Of a DNA stretch of 64,000 nt, positions 10,619 through 23,359 are shown in pieces. The position numbers and the translations under genes are program-made. The notes below the pieces were generated by a model that made no database searches, was not told where the DNA came from, and saw nothing but the letters and a program-made list of their open reading frames with translations. Within the stretch, counting starts at the first letter, position 1. The number at the start of each line of letters is the position of its first letter. Source of the DNA: Blastomyces gilchristii SLH14081 (Eukaryota > Ascomycota > Eurotiomycetes > Onygenales > Ajellomycetaceae); the NCBI RefSeq assembly GCF_000003855.2, contig NW_003101656.1, positions 618,508 through 682,507 of the forward strand, written 5' to 3'.

Positions 10619-13600
10619 ATGAATATACAACAAAAACAATAAAAAAAGTATAAAAACTCTTCAAAAATCACATTTATTTAAAATAATGTGAATAGAAACT
10701 TAAATTGTATTTATTCTTATCTTCAGATTGCATTTAAATAAAAAGTTGACTTTGTACTTCTTCAAGAACCAAACTTTGATACTGAGCAAAAGTATATTAT
10801 TTCTCATTCAAGCTATTACTGCTTTCTTTCTGAAAAATCTGAGATAAAATCAAGAGTAGTGATCTATGAGAGAAAAAGAATAAGATATCAATGTAATTTG
10901 AGATTTGATATCATATCTGACTCTGATATTCTAGTGGGTGATATTATAGATAAAGAGAATGAGTTTGATACTATTCAACTTATAAATATCTATAATGAAA
11001 AGACATTGAAAGAAAACAACAATACCTGAATAATTGATAGAGGATTTTTAAATATAACTCTCTTAAAAAACTCTATAATTGTAGAAGACTTCAATGCACA
11101 TCATCTCTGATGAAACTCAGAGTGCACAAGAGCAGTAAGAGCAGATAAACTGATTGAATGAACTTTTAAGCATTTAATAGATTTAGTTAACAAGTCTGAT
11201 TAACAAACATTCTTTAGAAAAGACATGAAACAGAAATCTATTATAGATTTAACTTTCATATTATAAAATCTAATTAAAAAAAGACTTATAAACTGATTTA
11301 TTGATTCAAATGAAACCTCAGAATCAGATCATGAGATTATTCAATTTGATATTGAACTGAGTGAAAAATAAAGAAATGAAAATCCTCTTCTCTCTAATCA
11401 GTATAACTTTGAAAAAGCTGATTGAAAAGCAGTTAAAGAAAGAGTAAAACAGCTGAAATCTCAAAGATAGAGTGAGCTTTATTGAAATCAAAGTCAAGAT
11501 ATCTCAAATGAAAGACTTGAGAATAGAGTAAAGCTGATTACATCTATTCTTCTAACAAGTATTGAAGAAAATATTTCAAAGAAAATGTCTTCTGAGTATT
11601 TCAAACCTTGATGAAATGAGAATATCACTTCTAAAAGAAAGCAATTAGTCACTGCTAAGAGAGAGTGAAAGAATAACTTAATATCTGATGAAGAGTTCAA
11701 AGCTATTCAAAATGAATATTTTTCAGATATTAAAAAAGTCAAAACAGATTGCTGAAACAAATTTCTTGAAGAAGTATAAGAAAAAGAAGTTTTTAAAGCC
11801 TTTAACTATACTAAAACAAGAAGTGTAGCAAAGCTTCCAACCTTAGAATATGAATTTCAGAATGAATTGTATACAGCAAACTCTTTTGAGAAAAAATGTC
11901 AAGCTTTTATAAGAATTCTCTTTCAAAACTCATCACATTTAGAAGAGAAGAATATGTCATTTGATGAATATATTGATGAAAATAACTGGGAATGATCTGA
12001 GCTTACAGATGATGAACTAGAGTTAGCAATATTCTCAAGTTCAATTAAAACTGCTGCAGGGCCTGATTCAATTAATCATTTAATTATTCAAAACACATAT
12101 TCCTACTTGAAGAATGAATATTTTGAGCTCTTTTTCAATCTCTTAAGAAATGATTATGATTCTGAATACTGGAGAGAAGCTACTGAAGTAATCCTTGCAA
12201 AATCTAATAGAAAAGCTTCAGTTTCTAAGTCATATAGAGTAATATCTCTGTTGAACTGTTTGAGAAAAGTTCTAGAAAAGATAATAGGTACTAGATTATC
12301 TTTTATAAGCTCTATTAGTGATTCTCTTCTATTTAATGAATAAATGAGACATAGAAAACAATGTTCTGCAATTGACACTATTCTCTCAGTTATTCATGAT
12401 ATTCAAGTAGAAAAGTATGAAGACCGGGTCTCAACTGCAGTTTTTATTGATATAAAAGATGCATTTAATCATGTTTCAAAGTCTAAGATGATTCAAACTT
12501 TGAAGATGTTAAAACTGTCACTTTCTCTAATAAGATGAGTTGATTATTTCATGTCTAAAAGAATTATACAACTATTCTTTGATGGAAGAAAACAAGATAA
12601 ACATGAGATAAAAATAGAAGTATCATAAGGATCTTCAATCTCATCTGTTTTATTTGCAATATACACTTCATATGTCTTCAAGAATAGAGAGATGAAAATA
12701 GTAAGATCTCTAAGTTATGTAGATGATATTGATCTACTCTACAGTTCAAAGATAATCAAAGAGAATTTAGAAGTGATTGAGAAAGCAGTAAAGAAAATCT
12801 TTGTTAGAGCAGATATCAATCTAATTTAATTTGATATGAATAAAACTGAGTTAATTCACTTTTTTTTCAGATTTAATAAGAAAGAACTAAGTCTAACTCT
12901 TCTGAAGAAAGAGATTAATCCCAGTTTGAATGTTAAATGGCTAGAAGTATAGTTAAACTCCAAGTTGAATTTTAAATATCATATTCAACAAAGAATCATC
13001 AAGACAGAGAGACTACTGAATAGTATAATCAGACTATCAAATACTGAGAGAGGTCTATCTTTTCAGGCTATGAGACAGTTATACATAGCCTGTATTATCT
13101 CAGTAGCTGATTATGAAGTTTAAGTGTGATAGAACAATTAAGATAACTTCACTGAACTGTTTCAAAGTCTATAAAACAGAGCTTTGAGAAGAATTCTGAA
13201 AGCATTCAAATCATCTTCTATTAAAGCAATGAAAATTGAAGCCTCAATTTCATCTCCTGCTATTCAATTTGAAAAGGCCTGTATGAACTATGCTCTGAGA
13301 GTCATAAAGATGAGCTCAAATTATATAATCAGAGAAAGAGTCTCTTCTTCATTTTCATCAGTTAACTCAGGAAATGAACTGGATTGAAATAGATTTCTTG
13401 ATTGAAATGAGAATAATACTTTAAAGAAAATGCTCTCTCAACTGTATAGACTATGATCACTTATTAAGAATCAATTTTCTTCATTAAATGTTGAGAAAAT
13501 TGATCATGAGAAGATATCTCTCTGAAGAGAAAAGCTGAAATCTCTCATAGACTTATAAATAAGTGAACTATCTAAAGAGAGAGAATATGAACAGTATTTG

Positions 13601-14563
13601 AAGAAGATCTCTACAATCAATATAAAAGACTCTATTCTGATTTACTCAGATGACTCAAAAAATGAGAATTTGAATAGATTAGATGCAGGCATTGCTTATA
13701 CTGAAGATAATATCAATTTTATCTCAGATTTCTGGAATTTAGACTGTGAATCTGAAGTCTTTGATGCTGAACTATTTGCAATAGTGAAAGCTTTCAAACT
13801 CATTGAAATAAAATCTCATAAAAGAGGAAATAATTTGAAAGAGACATGAATATTCTCTGATAATCAAGCTGCTTTAAAAAGACTTAGAAATAGTCAGATT
13901 TATAATAATCAAATGAATCTTGATCTGATTTTAAACTCTGTTTTGAAAATTCAAAAGAGAAGAACATCTAAACTGATAATTCATCTGCATTGAGTTCCTG
14001 CTTATATGAATATTCATGGCAATGAATTGGCTGATTCAGCTGCAAAAAAGAGTTCAGAATTAAGCAGATCTATTCAAAAAACAGTGTTCTGGTCTTTTAT
14101 AAAGAGAAAGATAAAAGAATCTTGTTTAAATAAGTGAAATGAAAGCTGGTAGAAACAAAAGAAGAGCATACATTATTCAAGATTTGAGACAAAATCAAAG
14201 TGAAAATCTTGTTCAATTAAATGCAAAAAGAAAATATTCTCATTTATAATTCAGCTAAAACTAGGACATGGTTATTTCAAATTCTATATACAAAGATTTG
14301 ATGATAGATTTAATTCAACAGAGTGCTCATTCTGCAATATAAATGAGAATCCTGAGTATATTGTAATACATTGTGCATTATACAATAGTCTCAGAGTCAG
14401 ATTAAAGAAGAAGTATGATTTAAATCAATTAAATATGAGGTTCTTATTCTCAACTGAGACAGGACTTAAATACTTAATAGACTTTGTATCAGAAACTCAA
14501 GCAGCTACAAGAAAATAGCTCAACTCAGAAGTATCTGAATATGAAGAGATGGAAATTGATTAG
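10619..14563 (+). pseudogene. LINE 1 ORF2 relic (endonuclease-RT-RNase H)
   Basis: ORF2 would nick the target and reverse-transcribe the RNA there. The endonuclease (about 10,740-11,370) shows LLQEPNFD, VEDFNAHH (family usually G-D-F-N-A-H) followed by two TGA stops where Trp is usual, and SESDHEIIQF. The RT (about 12,000-12,900) shows VFIDIKDAFNHVSK (motif A) and SYVDDIDLLYSS with intact YVDD at 12,715-12,726. RNase H (about 13,600-14,090) shows IYSDDSK, DAELFAIVKAF, IFSDNQAALK and NELADSAAKKS. A CSFC...HC motif lies near 14,321-14,372. Some 30 in-frame stops, mostly TGA, make it non-functional. Confidence 0.92.
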
Positions 14564-14940
14564 ATATAGTCTGTTAAAACAGCTATACACTATCTTTTAA
14601 TAATTTTATTTTGTTATAGTCTTTCTTTACTGTACTTGTTTCTTTCTGTTCTTTTCTATTTATCTATTTAATGTGTCTATTTTTAAGACTATGTTCTCTT
14701 TTCCTTTGTCATGATATTTTCAAATGATTTCAAAGAATTAATAGGTGTTGAAATACTGCAATTTGTAAACAGTTTTTGTATTCTGGACTGAAATTTTCTG
14801 ATTTTACATATCTGAAATTGATAAGTGTATAATAGTTGACTCTATAGATATAGGAAAAACCCTGAGAACTAAAGGTTCTCAGGTAGATGTCATAGTCTCT
14901 GACTGCATACATCTATAATTGAAGAATAATAATAATAATA
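14564..14940 (+). other. LINE 1 3' UTR with hairpin and (AAT)n tail
   Basis: Non-coding tail between the ORF2 stop and the target duplication. It contains a perfect 9-bp hairpin (arms CCTGAGAAC and GTTCTCAGG, 5-nt loop) at 14,861-14,883, about 40 bp before the AAGAATAATAAT tail. LINE 3' stem-loops can be reverse transcriptase recognition sites in other clades; that role here is inference. Confidence 0.7.
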
Positions 14941-14955
14941 ACTTATACTCTATTA
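14941..14955 (+). repeat. Target-site duplication of LINE 1 (right copy)
   Basis: ACTTATACTCTATTA directly after the (AAT)n tail; pairs with 7,283-7,297. Confidence 0.88.
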
Positions 14956-15527
14956 CTTCTTATATCAGACTTTACACAGTGCTTCTCAAAGTCTGCAAAT
15001 TCTTCAGATTATAGATACTCTCTTCAAGAATTCTCACAGAGATTCTCAGAGTGTTAACTCTCAGTGTTATACAGAGTAGTTATACAGACTTCTTTTCTCT
15101 CTCTCTTCTCTTCTTTTATAAGAAATCAAGAGACTTTTCAGTCAATCTCTTTATAACACTCAGTTTAAGTATTCTGTGAAGCTTATCTGTCTTCTCTAAT
15201 CTCTCTATATCTGTTACTCTGGCCTTTTTAACATAGTCAGATCTGTAAGAGAGTCTATTCACTAAGTTCTTAGTTCTCTTAATATACTCTATATTGAATC
15301 AGAACTCACTCAGTCTCTAAGCTCAGTGAATCTACTATTAAAAGAGTTTCTTTATCAAAGTAACCTGTTATAAGCTGTTATAATCAGTTCTAACAGTAAT
15401 CACTATTATAAGATTCTTAAAGTAGTAATATAAGTAATGAAAGAATTTCACTATTATAAGAAGATTCTGATTATAAATATTATAGTTAATCTCTGCAGGT
15501 TATATTTTTTATAAGAAAAAAATTACT

Positions 15528-15538
15528 AAAACTCAGTT
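15528..15538 (+). repeat. SINE target-site duplication (left)
   Basis: AAAACTCAGTT, identical to 15,915-15,925. Confidence 0.9.
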
Positions 15539-15914
15539 ATTATTATTATTATTATTATTATTCTTTTATTATACTCATATGCAAGCGAAGCTTATAATAA
15601 GTCCTTGTGTGATGTTAAATACAGGTCAAGTGTTAATTATACAGAAGGAAATACAGGTGTTGAGATCACACCAAGATAATAAGAACATAGAAAATGCAAA
15701 GAAGTGACAATTAGATACATGCGATAATAACTTCCCAGCCCAGGAACATAGAGTGATTTATTAGAGTAATTTATACACCTCTGTATTTATTAGAAACCTG
15801 AGGTGCTTGAGTTCTGGATTTAATGTATCCCCTGCGGGTTTCGAACCCACGCGCCTTGGTTTCCCACGCCAAGGCGCTACCGGGTGGCCGCATTAACCAT
15901 TCAGCCACCGGGGC
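15539..15914 (-). mobile_element. tRNA-derived SINE, intact with perfect TSD
   Basis: On the minus strand a 376-bp unit starts GCCCCGGTGGCTGAATGG, has a tRNA-like head, a ~270-bp unrelated body and an (AAT)n tail (plus strand ATT repeats 15,539-15,562). It is flanked by a perfect 11-bp duplication. Unlike its surroundings it retains CpGs and normal GC, so it is either recent or too rare or short for the mutator. It lies within gypsy C. The tail type is the same as in the LINE, which is the plausible mobilising partner (inference). Confidence 0.85.
15828..15914 (-). promoter_or_regulatory. SINE tRNA-like head with Pol III A and B boxes
   Basis: Box A TGGCTGAATGG and box B GGTTCGAAACC match the RNA polymerase III internal promoter consensus. 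Between them is a perfect 9-bp stem (GCGCCTTGG/CCAAGGCGC) closing a loop that contains T-GGG-AA at the anticodon position. The acceptor arms do not pair over 7 bp and the sequence runs on into the SINE body, so it is read as a SINE head and not a functional tRNA. The parental tRNA was not assigned. Confidence 0.75.
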
Positions 15915-15925
15915 AAAACTCAGTT
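15915..15925 (+). repeat. SINE target-site duplication (right)
   Basis: AAAACTCAGTT; pairs with 15,528-15,538. Confidence 0.9.
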
Positions 15926-18111
15926 GTTATTTAACCGTAGTTATGAGACTATTTCTGAAATTACAAAGAAGAAGATATCTGTCTTCAATCTAATTAAGAG
16001 TAAGAAATTAAAGTGAAACAGTATTACTGAATTTATAAATATCTGTTTTAATGTTATAAAGATCTTATAAGCTTCTGATATAAAAAAGTTCTTACAGCTC
16101 TCTCTTTTTAACAATCTTTTCATTCTTTATTTATAGAATAACTTCTTCTTCTTTTCACTCTTCAGCATATCTGTAAGAGCTAAGAAGATTCTCATAAATA
16201 CAAAGATAAATCATCTATAGAAATTTATAAAGTCTAGAAAGATTTAAATCTTATAAATACTAGTTAACTTTAGCTATAGTAGAATAGTCTCAATCTACAA
16301 ATATTTCATCTGAATATCATCTAAAATAATTACATATTCTAGAAAATTAATTCAATAGATACTGAAGTTGTACTTTATAAACTTAATACATAGTTCTATC
16401 TCATCTAAGATCTTTAGTACAGTTTATATATACTTAGTGTTCTTTCTTCTTTATAAAGTATATTACTACATTATTCAGATATATTATTACAAAGATATTC
16501 AGATATACACAAATTGTTTTATTAATAAAAGACTGAACTATTACAGAGATATTACTTAAATCAAAAGATGTTACTAGCTGTTTAAATAATCTCAGTGTTG
16601 TTTTAAAGTGTATCTTTTATTCATCTTCAGACTGTATTTGCAGTCATATATATATATTAATTGTATTCAGTTATATGAATATAACAGCTTCTGTGTGATA
16701 ATTGATTACATTCTTAATTAGAGACAGAAAATAGTGACTCTTTATTATTTTAAAGTTCAGATTACAGTAGTTTATATACAATCTGAGATCTTTATTCTTC
16801 TTCTTTATAAATATCACAGAGGCTTCTGCAGAGATCTATGAAATTTAACTAAAGTCATTCTTCAGATTCTTCTTCACATAAATCTGTAAGATCTCTGTCT
16901 TATAATGAGAGAGCTTATAAATTGATTCTCAGAAGAGTTTCTACTCTGCTATCAAATCTATTACTAGATGCTTCTTATAATAAAATAAAAGCTAGCTGTC
17001 TTAGCTGAACTGAATATCTCTGTGATATCTCAGTATTTCTCTGATATTTAAAGCTTAGTTTTCATAACCGTGAAGTGCTCAGACATTTACAAAGTTACTA
17101 TATAGATAAGCTTGTTTTCTCTAATCAACTCTGTAACATCAACTGATTTTATCTTTATAAGTGAGTCTGTTAACACTGATTAAAAGTATAAACCTGACTT
17201 ATGAACAGCCATGTACAGATTATATCTTTAAAGTTATACAAGTTTTAAGTATATATCATCTATAATATCTGTAATAATTACAGTTTTTGTAAATCTTCTC
17301 TAAGTTTTAGAGAGATCTTACAATTCAAAGATAACTCTTATAAGTCTCTCAGTTCTTTGATCTGAGTTCTCACATTCTGCTTGTTATAAGAGTAGATTCT
17401 CAGTTTTCATCACTTAGCTTGTTTACTCTGTGAGCTTTAGAGATACTACAGTGACATGAGATTCTAAGTTCATTAATACTTCTTCTACTTATAGAATAGT
17501 AGTACTGCATCACAGTCTCTCTCTATAAGTATATATTATTATTAAGAGAGCAACAGATTCTGATATCAGCTTTAAAACTCTTAAAAAGACTATTATTATC
17601 TCTGTCTATAACTTCTCAAATTTCTATTTTAATTTGTTCAGACAGTTTATACAGACATATTCTAATTTAGAATAGATAAAGTAGAGACTCTTTTTCTTAG
17701 TCTCTTTATTATATACTCTATTTATAGAAGCTTGTGAAGCTCTTTCTCTCTGCTTAGTAGTTAGACATGAATCTCTCTATATTTTATTATCTTTTCTTAG
17801 TAAATCTGTTCTCTGTTTCTCTGACTCTTATAAGACTGATCAGTGATTTACTCTTTATAAGTCTGTGATTCTCACAGTAATCTGTAAGTAATGAATAAGA
17901 GTTATCAGTTTCTTCAGAGCTAAGAACTTAGAGTCTCACTTAATAAGCGTATTCTGTATATCTATATTCAGTCTCTTTATAAATATCATTATTCAGGTGT
18001 TATTTCAGAGCTCTGTTTTCACAGATGTTAATTCATATTATAATTTCATAAAGTGCTGTGAGTAGTCTTTATGAGATTTCTCATCACTTTTTCTAATATT
18101 AATAATTACAG

Positions 18112-18278
18112 TGTGATTCGGAAGAATGTACAACCGCCGGATAATAACGCGGCCGCTTCCGAACTTGCTTACAAATGTAAAGGGGTCATAGCGGCCACTA
18201 ATTAATTTAGTGTACTGTTCATAAGAAGTCAGTATATATCTGTAATTATATACTGACTCAAACAATCTTTGAATCACA
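18112..18278 (+). repeat. 5' LTR of gypsy A2 (167 bp)
   Basis: TGTGATTCGG...TTTGAATCACA, with a GCGGCCGC at 18,149-18,156. It interrupts gypsy C on its left side. TCTGATAGCATG, shared by A1, A2 and A3, follows at the expected primer-binding position, but it does not look like a standard tRNA 3'-end complement. Confidence 0.88.
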
Positions 18279-18539
18279 TCTGATAGCATGTTTAAAAACT
18301 GGTGAGAAGTACAGACTTCTTCAGAGTGTGATAATTTCATCTACAAAGCAATTTATAGTTATCATATCAGTGTGATTCTAAAACCATCTCAAAAGATAGT
18401 GTATAAAGAACAGTAAGTGAAAGAGCATCTAATTAATACTACTTTACTTATTGAGGGAAAACTTCACACCCAGGTGAATGCCACATATGTGAATGAATGA
18501 GATATGAGAAAGAGAATAAAAGTGATGAATCAGATTCAA

Positions 18540-20110
18540 AGAAGTTCACTCTCTACATAAAAGAAGAATAAAAGGAAAACTAATTATTATTGAAATCATA
18601 CAATGATAATAGAAAATCAGAAGTTATATCACAATATAATAATATAATAATATAATGATAGACATTGTATAATCAATGAGAAATTACTGAAATAAACATC
18701 TTCTCTAGTTAATATAATTAATAACACTCTTCTCTGCTATCTGAACTGAAAGGTATGCAAACTCTCTCAGAGAGTTTACTTAAAGTAGTAAGAAAAGCAG
18801 CTGAGACTGCTGCACTGAAATTGAAGCTCTGTACATATATGAGAATTCTAAACAGAATTGAGGCCTTGTGTACACAGTGGCAGACTGAGACAAGAGTAAA
18901 ACAACAATTGACATTCACTGCAGATTAAGTATTCACTATAAAAAGCTTTGTCAACACAATTATTTTTATTAATAAGAATAGAGAAAATCAGATTATAGAT
19001 CTGCAGTGAGAGATTGAACATTTACACAGATAGATAATTATACTGAATCTGAAGATTTTATCATGATTGTTTATAATCTCTTCAGATGTATACACATCAT
19101 GAAAGACTGCTGTAGAGAATAAGAATCTAAATATAAGATATATCAAGCTGAGAGATCTGCTGAAACTATTGAGCTTTAATAGCAATTAAAAAAGTGATGC
19201 TGTAATCAGCTGACTAAGTCAGATATAATTATATTATGAGATTAAATGTGAACTTACAGATAGATAGTTAACAGAATTTTCATAAGTCTTAAAATCTGAT
19301 GTATTTCTACATGAAAAAGTGAAGTTATTATAAATAACTGATAAAAAGATGAATCTCACAGACTCAGAATGATATTCATTTTCATGAATATGAAATAAGT
19401 TTTTCAAATGAATCTTACACAACTTTGAGAAAGTGAATATATGAGATAAGTGTTATAAATGCTTCACTGAGTGTAGAGAAGTGAGTAATCTTTCATCATA
19501 CTTTATATACTTCAGCTTATACTATCTTATATTGAATGAAGAGCTTTTAATATCTTTCTATTTACAGATCTTCATTCATAATCTTACATCTGAGTTGAGA
19601 GTGAAATGAAAATGCTTAATCTTATAATGAGATATAGTGAAGAAACTATACAATATTCTCATTATACAGAAATTGATAAGTCAATTATAATAGAAAATAC
19701 TGTAATTGAGTATATTTCAATAAAGAACAGATAATCAGACTTCTATAATATAAGTTATATAGCTGAATATAATAAATCTAGATCTGAATATTATTGCTAA
19801 AGTATTAAATACTCTGAAAAAGAGATTCTCTGAGTGAAAATCTTGATATTATAAGCATTGAGCTTGTGTCAACTGTAGATATTAAAATCACAATACAAAA
19901 GATTGCATATAGTATATACAGTTAAGAGAAGTAAGAGAGTTAAAAAACTAGCAGAATCAGTGAGTTTAAAGACACTCACTGATATTCTATAAATAGTCTT
20001 CAAAGTGAAAGAGATGCTCATATTAGATGATTCTCTGAATTCTGTAAATATTAAGAGAAAGCAGACTTCTGACTGAGATACAGATGAGAATGAAGTGAAC
20101 ACTCATCTCA
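18540..20110 (+). pseudogene. gypsy A2 gag relic
   Basis: The frame holds a long heptad-like coiled coil (for example LSESLLKVVRKAAETAALK near 18,760-18,820). The knuckle CVNCRY*NHNTKDC (C-x2-C-x4-H-x4-C) is at 19,865-19,906, with one stop inside it. Stops elsewhere are TGA/TAA/TAG at positions that differ among copies. The product would be the capsid/nucleocapsid precursor. The start codon is unresolved. Confidence 0.75.
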
Positions 20111-20149
20111 ATGTCTTAAGATCTGAAATGTTAATGTATAAAGAGTACT

Positions 20150-23100
20150 TAAGTAAGAATTGAGAGATGACTGTAAAAGTGTTAGTAGATACAGAAGCTT
20201 CTATATAATATATTAATAATTATATAATTCAAAGACTGAAAGAAGTTTGCTGAGTGAAGAATCTCTGATATATAAAATTATCTGATAACTGATATTTAAT
20301 ATTATCTACAAGAGTCAGAGTTCTCTTATACTTCAGAGAATAATCTTGCTATATTTATGTGTGAGATCTGTAGAACATGAAATATGATCTTATTCTCAGA
20401 CTTAATTAATTTCAAAGAATCAATCTGCAGATTCAATGATGTACATGTTATATATAATTAACTGATAGAAAGAAAACAGTTCATACAATTCTATCAACTG
20501 ATATAAGAAGAACATTTCACATCTCTGATATATAAGAGTTAAATCTGCTTACATATTAATATATAAAGAGAATGATTTATAAGATCTCATTTGAAAGCAT
20601 TCTGTATGTTATACAGAACCTGAAAGTAGAGAAAACTAAGATAAAGAATATACAGAAGAATAAGCATATAAAGAAACTTCTGAAGAAGTATGAAAAGATC
20701 TTCTGAATAAATCATTTATCAGAATTACTGCTGAACAGAATTCATATATAAGATTAACACAGAGAATGTGAATCAGTCAAAATATGTACTCTCTGTCACA
20801 AATGCATCTTGAAGAACAGAAGTGTCAGATCACAGACCTTCTAAAATATGATCTCATATAACTCTTATCAAGTTTGTGAGACTTCTCAGTTCTATTTGTG
20901 CAAATGATGAGTGAGAAGTCACAGATGTGTATTGATTATTAAGCACTTAATAAGCTTATAATCAAGAATGAATATTCACTATTCTGAATTCAATAACAGT
21001 TGAATAGCATTGAAAATGCCTGATATCTATCAAATATCAATCTTCTCTCAGAATACTAACAGATCTGTGTTGATGAACTGTCAGTATTATAAACTGCATT
21101 TAATATATAATAAGAGAAGTTTGAATTCCTGACAATGTCATTCAGTCTGATAAATGTGTCTGTCATCTTTAAAATGATGATGAATATAATTCTTCATAAA
21201 CAGAATGAAATCTCATATCTTGTATATCTGAATGATATTCTAGTCTTCTTAAACTCATATAATAAATATCTGAAGTATCTTGATAAAGTGCTTACAACTC
21301 TGACAGAGTATAAGCTCTATATCAAATTAACAAAGAATGTGTTTTAAATGAAAGAGTTAAAGTTCATAGAACATGTAGTAAGTGATAGCTGTATACATCT
21401 CATTTCAGAGAAATTGAATATCATATCAAATTAACTGCAGCTGAGAAATATACATTATATATAACTGTTTCTTGAGTTAGTCTTATATTACTGCAGATTC
21501 ATCAAAGATTTCATATAAATAGCTATATCACTCTCAGATCTCTTAAGAGAAACAGATGCTAATCTGTGAAAGAAGAAGTTTTATTCAATTATCTGAAGTA
21601 CTGTGTGTGAGAAGGGTTTTCTCATACTTAGAGAATATATAATAACATTCTCAGTGCTTATTTAATCACATCATAATAAACCTTTCTACATTGAGACAGA
21701 TGTATTTAAATGAGCTATTAGAGATACTCTTCTACAGATAAGTAAGAATAATAAGCTGTATCTGATAACATATAATGATAGAAAATTATCAGACACTGAA
21801 CTTAATTATTCAGTGTATGAAAAGAAATTACTAGCAATTAAGCATATACTGCTATTATAAGATAGATATATTAAAAATAGTTATATAACAATGATAATTA
21901 TGAATCATGAAAGTCTTATCTATCTACAATTGATAATGAAATCTTTCAAATACTTAGCATATTAAATCTCAGAGTTTTAAGTATATAATCTTCTTATTAA
22001 ATACTGAGAGAAAACAGATACTGTGATACCTGATGCAATCAGTCATATATCTGACTTTATAAGTAAGAGTTCTATGAATCAGATATAAGAGAACTTCACA
22101 TTAAATATACTAAGAGAATGTAAGAAATTAGAATAAGTAAATACAATGATCTCTCACTTAAAGAATAATAAGATATCAGATGATAAGTATCTTGTAAAAG
22201 TAGTAGAAGAGATACTTCTAAACTTCAAGCTGAGAAAATTGAAAAATGATGTTATAAAATAATGTTATACTTTATTATAATCTAGAATATATGAAAGCTC
22301 TCTATTTAGAATATTTATTTAGATGCAACTTGATAACTTATATATACAAGAAATTCAGTTACTTAGAAAGCTCTGAACTCATAAGTATACTTGAATTAAG
22401 AGTATACTGATTAAGCATGACTGAGAATATTCAGATATATACTTACAAGTGTCTGAATTATCAGGTTATTAAAGATTTTAAAAAAGAATTAGAATATGAG
22501 AAAGTGTAATATCAGATGAAATATATAATATAATCATTTAAATGATGAGAAGTGAATCTTATAGACATACTACTGTGAACATTAAATAGAAATTATTGAA
22601 TAATCACTGCTATTGACTATACTACTGACTGATCAGTTATAAAAGCAGTTTCAGAGATGATAGAGAAGATGATAATAAAGTTTCTATATAATAAGATCTA
22701 TATTAACTATGAAATACTATGTGAGATTCTAATTGATAACAGTGTGAATCTCATAGAAGAAGTGATGAGGCATTTTATAAGCTAGTTACAGATAAGATAT
22801 TGTAGAACAATGCTATATTATTCATAAATAAATGAGAAGATAAAATACTTGAATGAAATCTTGAGTAATATACTAATGAAATATCTAGTGAGTAAGTCTA
22901 TATAACTATAAGATGAATATCTTAATAAGGCACTATTAGTCATGTAAATTCAGCAGCATATAGTCTTCAAGTATTTATTATTCTATCTGTTATATGAATT
23001 GCATCTGTGTATCTCAGAGATTGCTTTGAAAAAGGTGAGAAAGAAAACAGTAGTTGTGAATGCAACAGTTGTGAACACTGTAAAAACAGTAGTTACAGAT

Positions 23101-23359
23101 GCAGCAGTATCAGTTGTGAATACAGCAGTTGCAGATGTGAAACCAAGATTGAAAGAGATCAGTGATATATGTGTAAAAGCTAACAAGTTACTTCTGAGCT
23201 GAGTAATTCAATTGAAAAGAATATAAGACTCACTAATTAAGAAATTATGTCTCAAGGTGGAAAAATAAGTTTTTATATACAATGAGAGTTCTGAGAAGTT
23301 TCAACCTAGATGGTTTGAGCTCTATAAAATACTCAAATCACATTCTCTGAGAATGTATG
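20150..23359 (+). pseudogene. gypsy A2 pol relic
   Basis: Protease KVLVDTEAS (DTG with Gly to Glu) near 20,180-20,205. RT with YLVYLNDILVFLN (YLDD to YLND) near 21,208-21,250; a 70-codon open piece survives at 21,135-21,347. RNase H YNDRKLSDTELNYSVYEKK near 21,770-21,830. Integrase zinc region near 22,345-22,460; core ITAIDYTTD*, ILIDNSVNL and KYLNEIL (D, D, E) between 22,600 and 22,870. A Val/Thr/Asp-rich tract at 23,045-23,140 precedes the GPY-type end. Not functional. Confidence 0.9.

Larger units (their letters stand above)
7298..14940 (+). mobile_element. Full-length LINE (Tad1/I-like clade), copy 1
   Basis: A 7,643-bp non-LTR retrotransposon bounded by a 15-bp target duplication and ending in (AAT)n at 14,925-14,940. 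Order: 5' UTR with tandem repeats, ORF1 with CCHC knuckles, ORF2 with apurinic-type endonuclease, reverse transcriptase, RNase H and a C-terminal CCHC-like motif, then a 3' UTR. This domain set (two ORFs plus RNase H) is that of fungal Tad1/I-type LINEs. It sits inside gypsy family C. Both ORFs carry stops, so it is dead, although the RT YVDD is intact. Confidence 0.92.
14956..18111 (-). mobile_element. Ty3/gypsy family C relic (gag?-RT-RNase H), interrupted by SINE
   Basis: Minus-strand pol of a third gypsy family. RT: SLSHYKTEILQIYVKKNL and ASVIFIKKKNKDLRLYIN (about 16,740-16,890), IYLNNVVIYF (DD of YLDD both Asn, about 16,440-16,475), FLDFINFYR*FI (about 16,220-16,265). End of RNase H: YIKRTKNLVNRLSYRSDYV (about 15,220-15,280; the family usually has N-P-A-D-G-L-S-R-R-P-D). 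The integrase start lies beyond the LINE at 6,920-7,282. About 17,160-17,900 holds a Lys/Glu-rich frame with stops that may be gag/protease but was not recognised. The 5' side is cut by the A2 LTR at 18,112. Confidence 0.82.
18112..23359 (+). mobile_element. gypsy family A, copy A2 (3' end displaced)
   Basis: Plus-strand copy from its 5' LTR through gag, protease, RT, RNase H and integrase. It stops at 23,359 in the integrase C-terminus (after CTCTGAGAATGTATG), exactly where the 3' LTR of the oppositely oriented A4 begins. A3 shows that about 2.9 kb of element should follow. Its probable missing 3' end is the plus-oriented fragment at 55,388-55,847. Confidence 0.9.

Noticed and set aside
15828..15914. 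Functional tRNA gene
   Set aside because: A and B boxes are present but the acceptor stem does not form, the anticodon arm is irregular, and the unit continues into a body with (AAT)n tail and target duplication: a SINE head.
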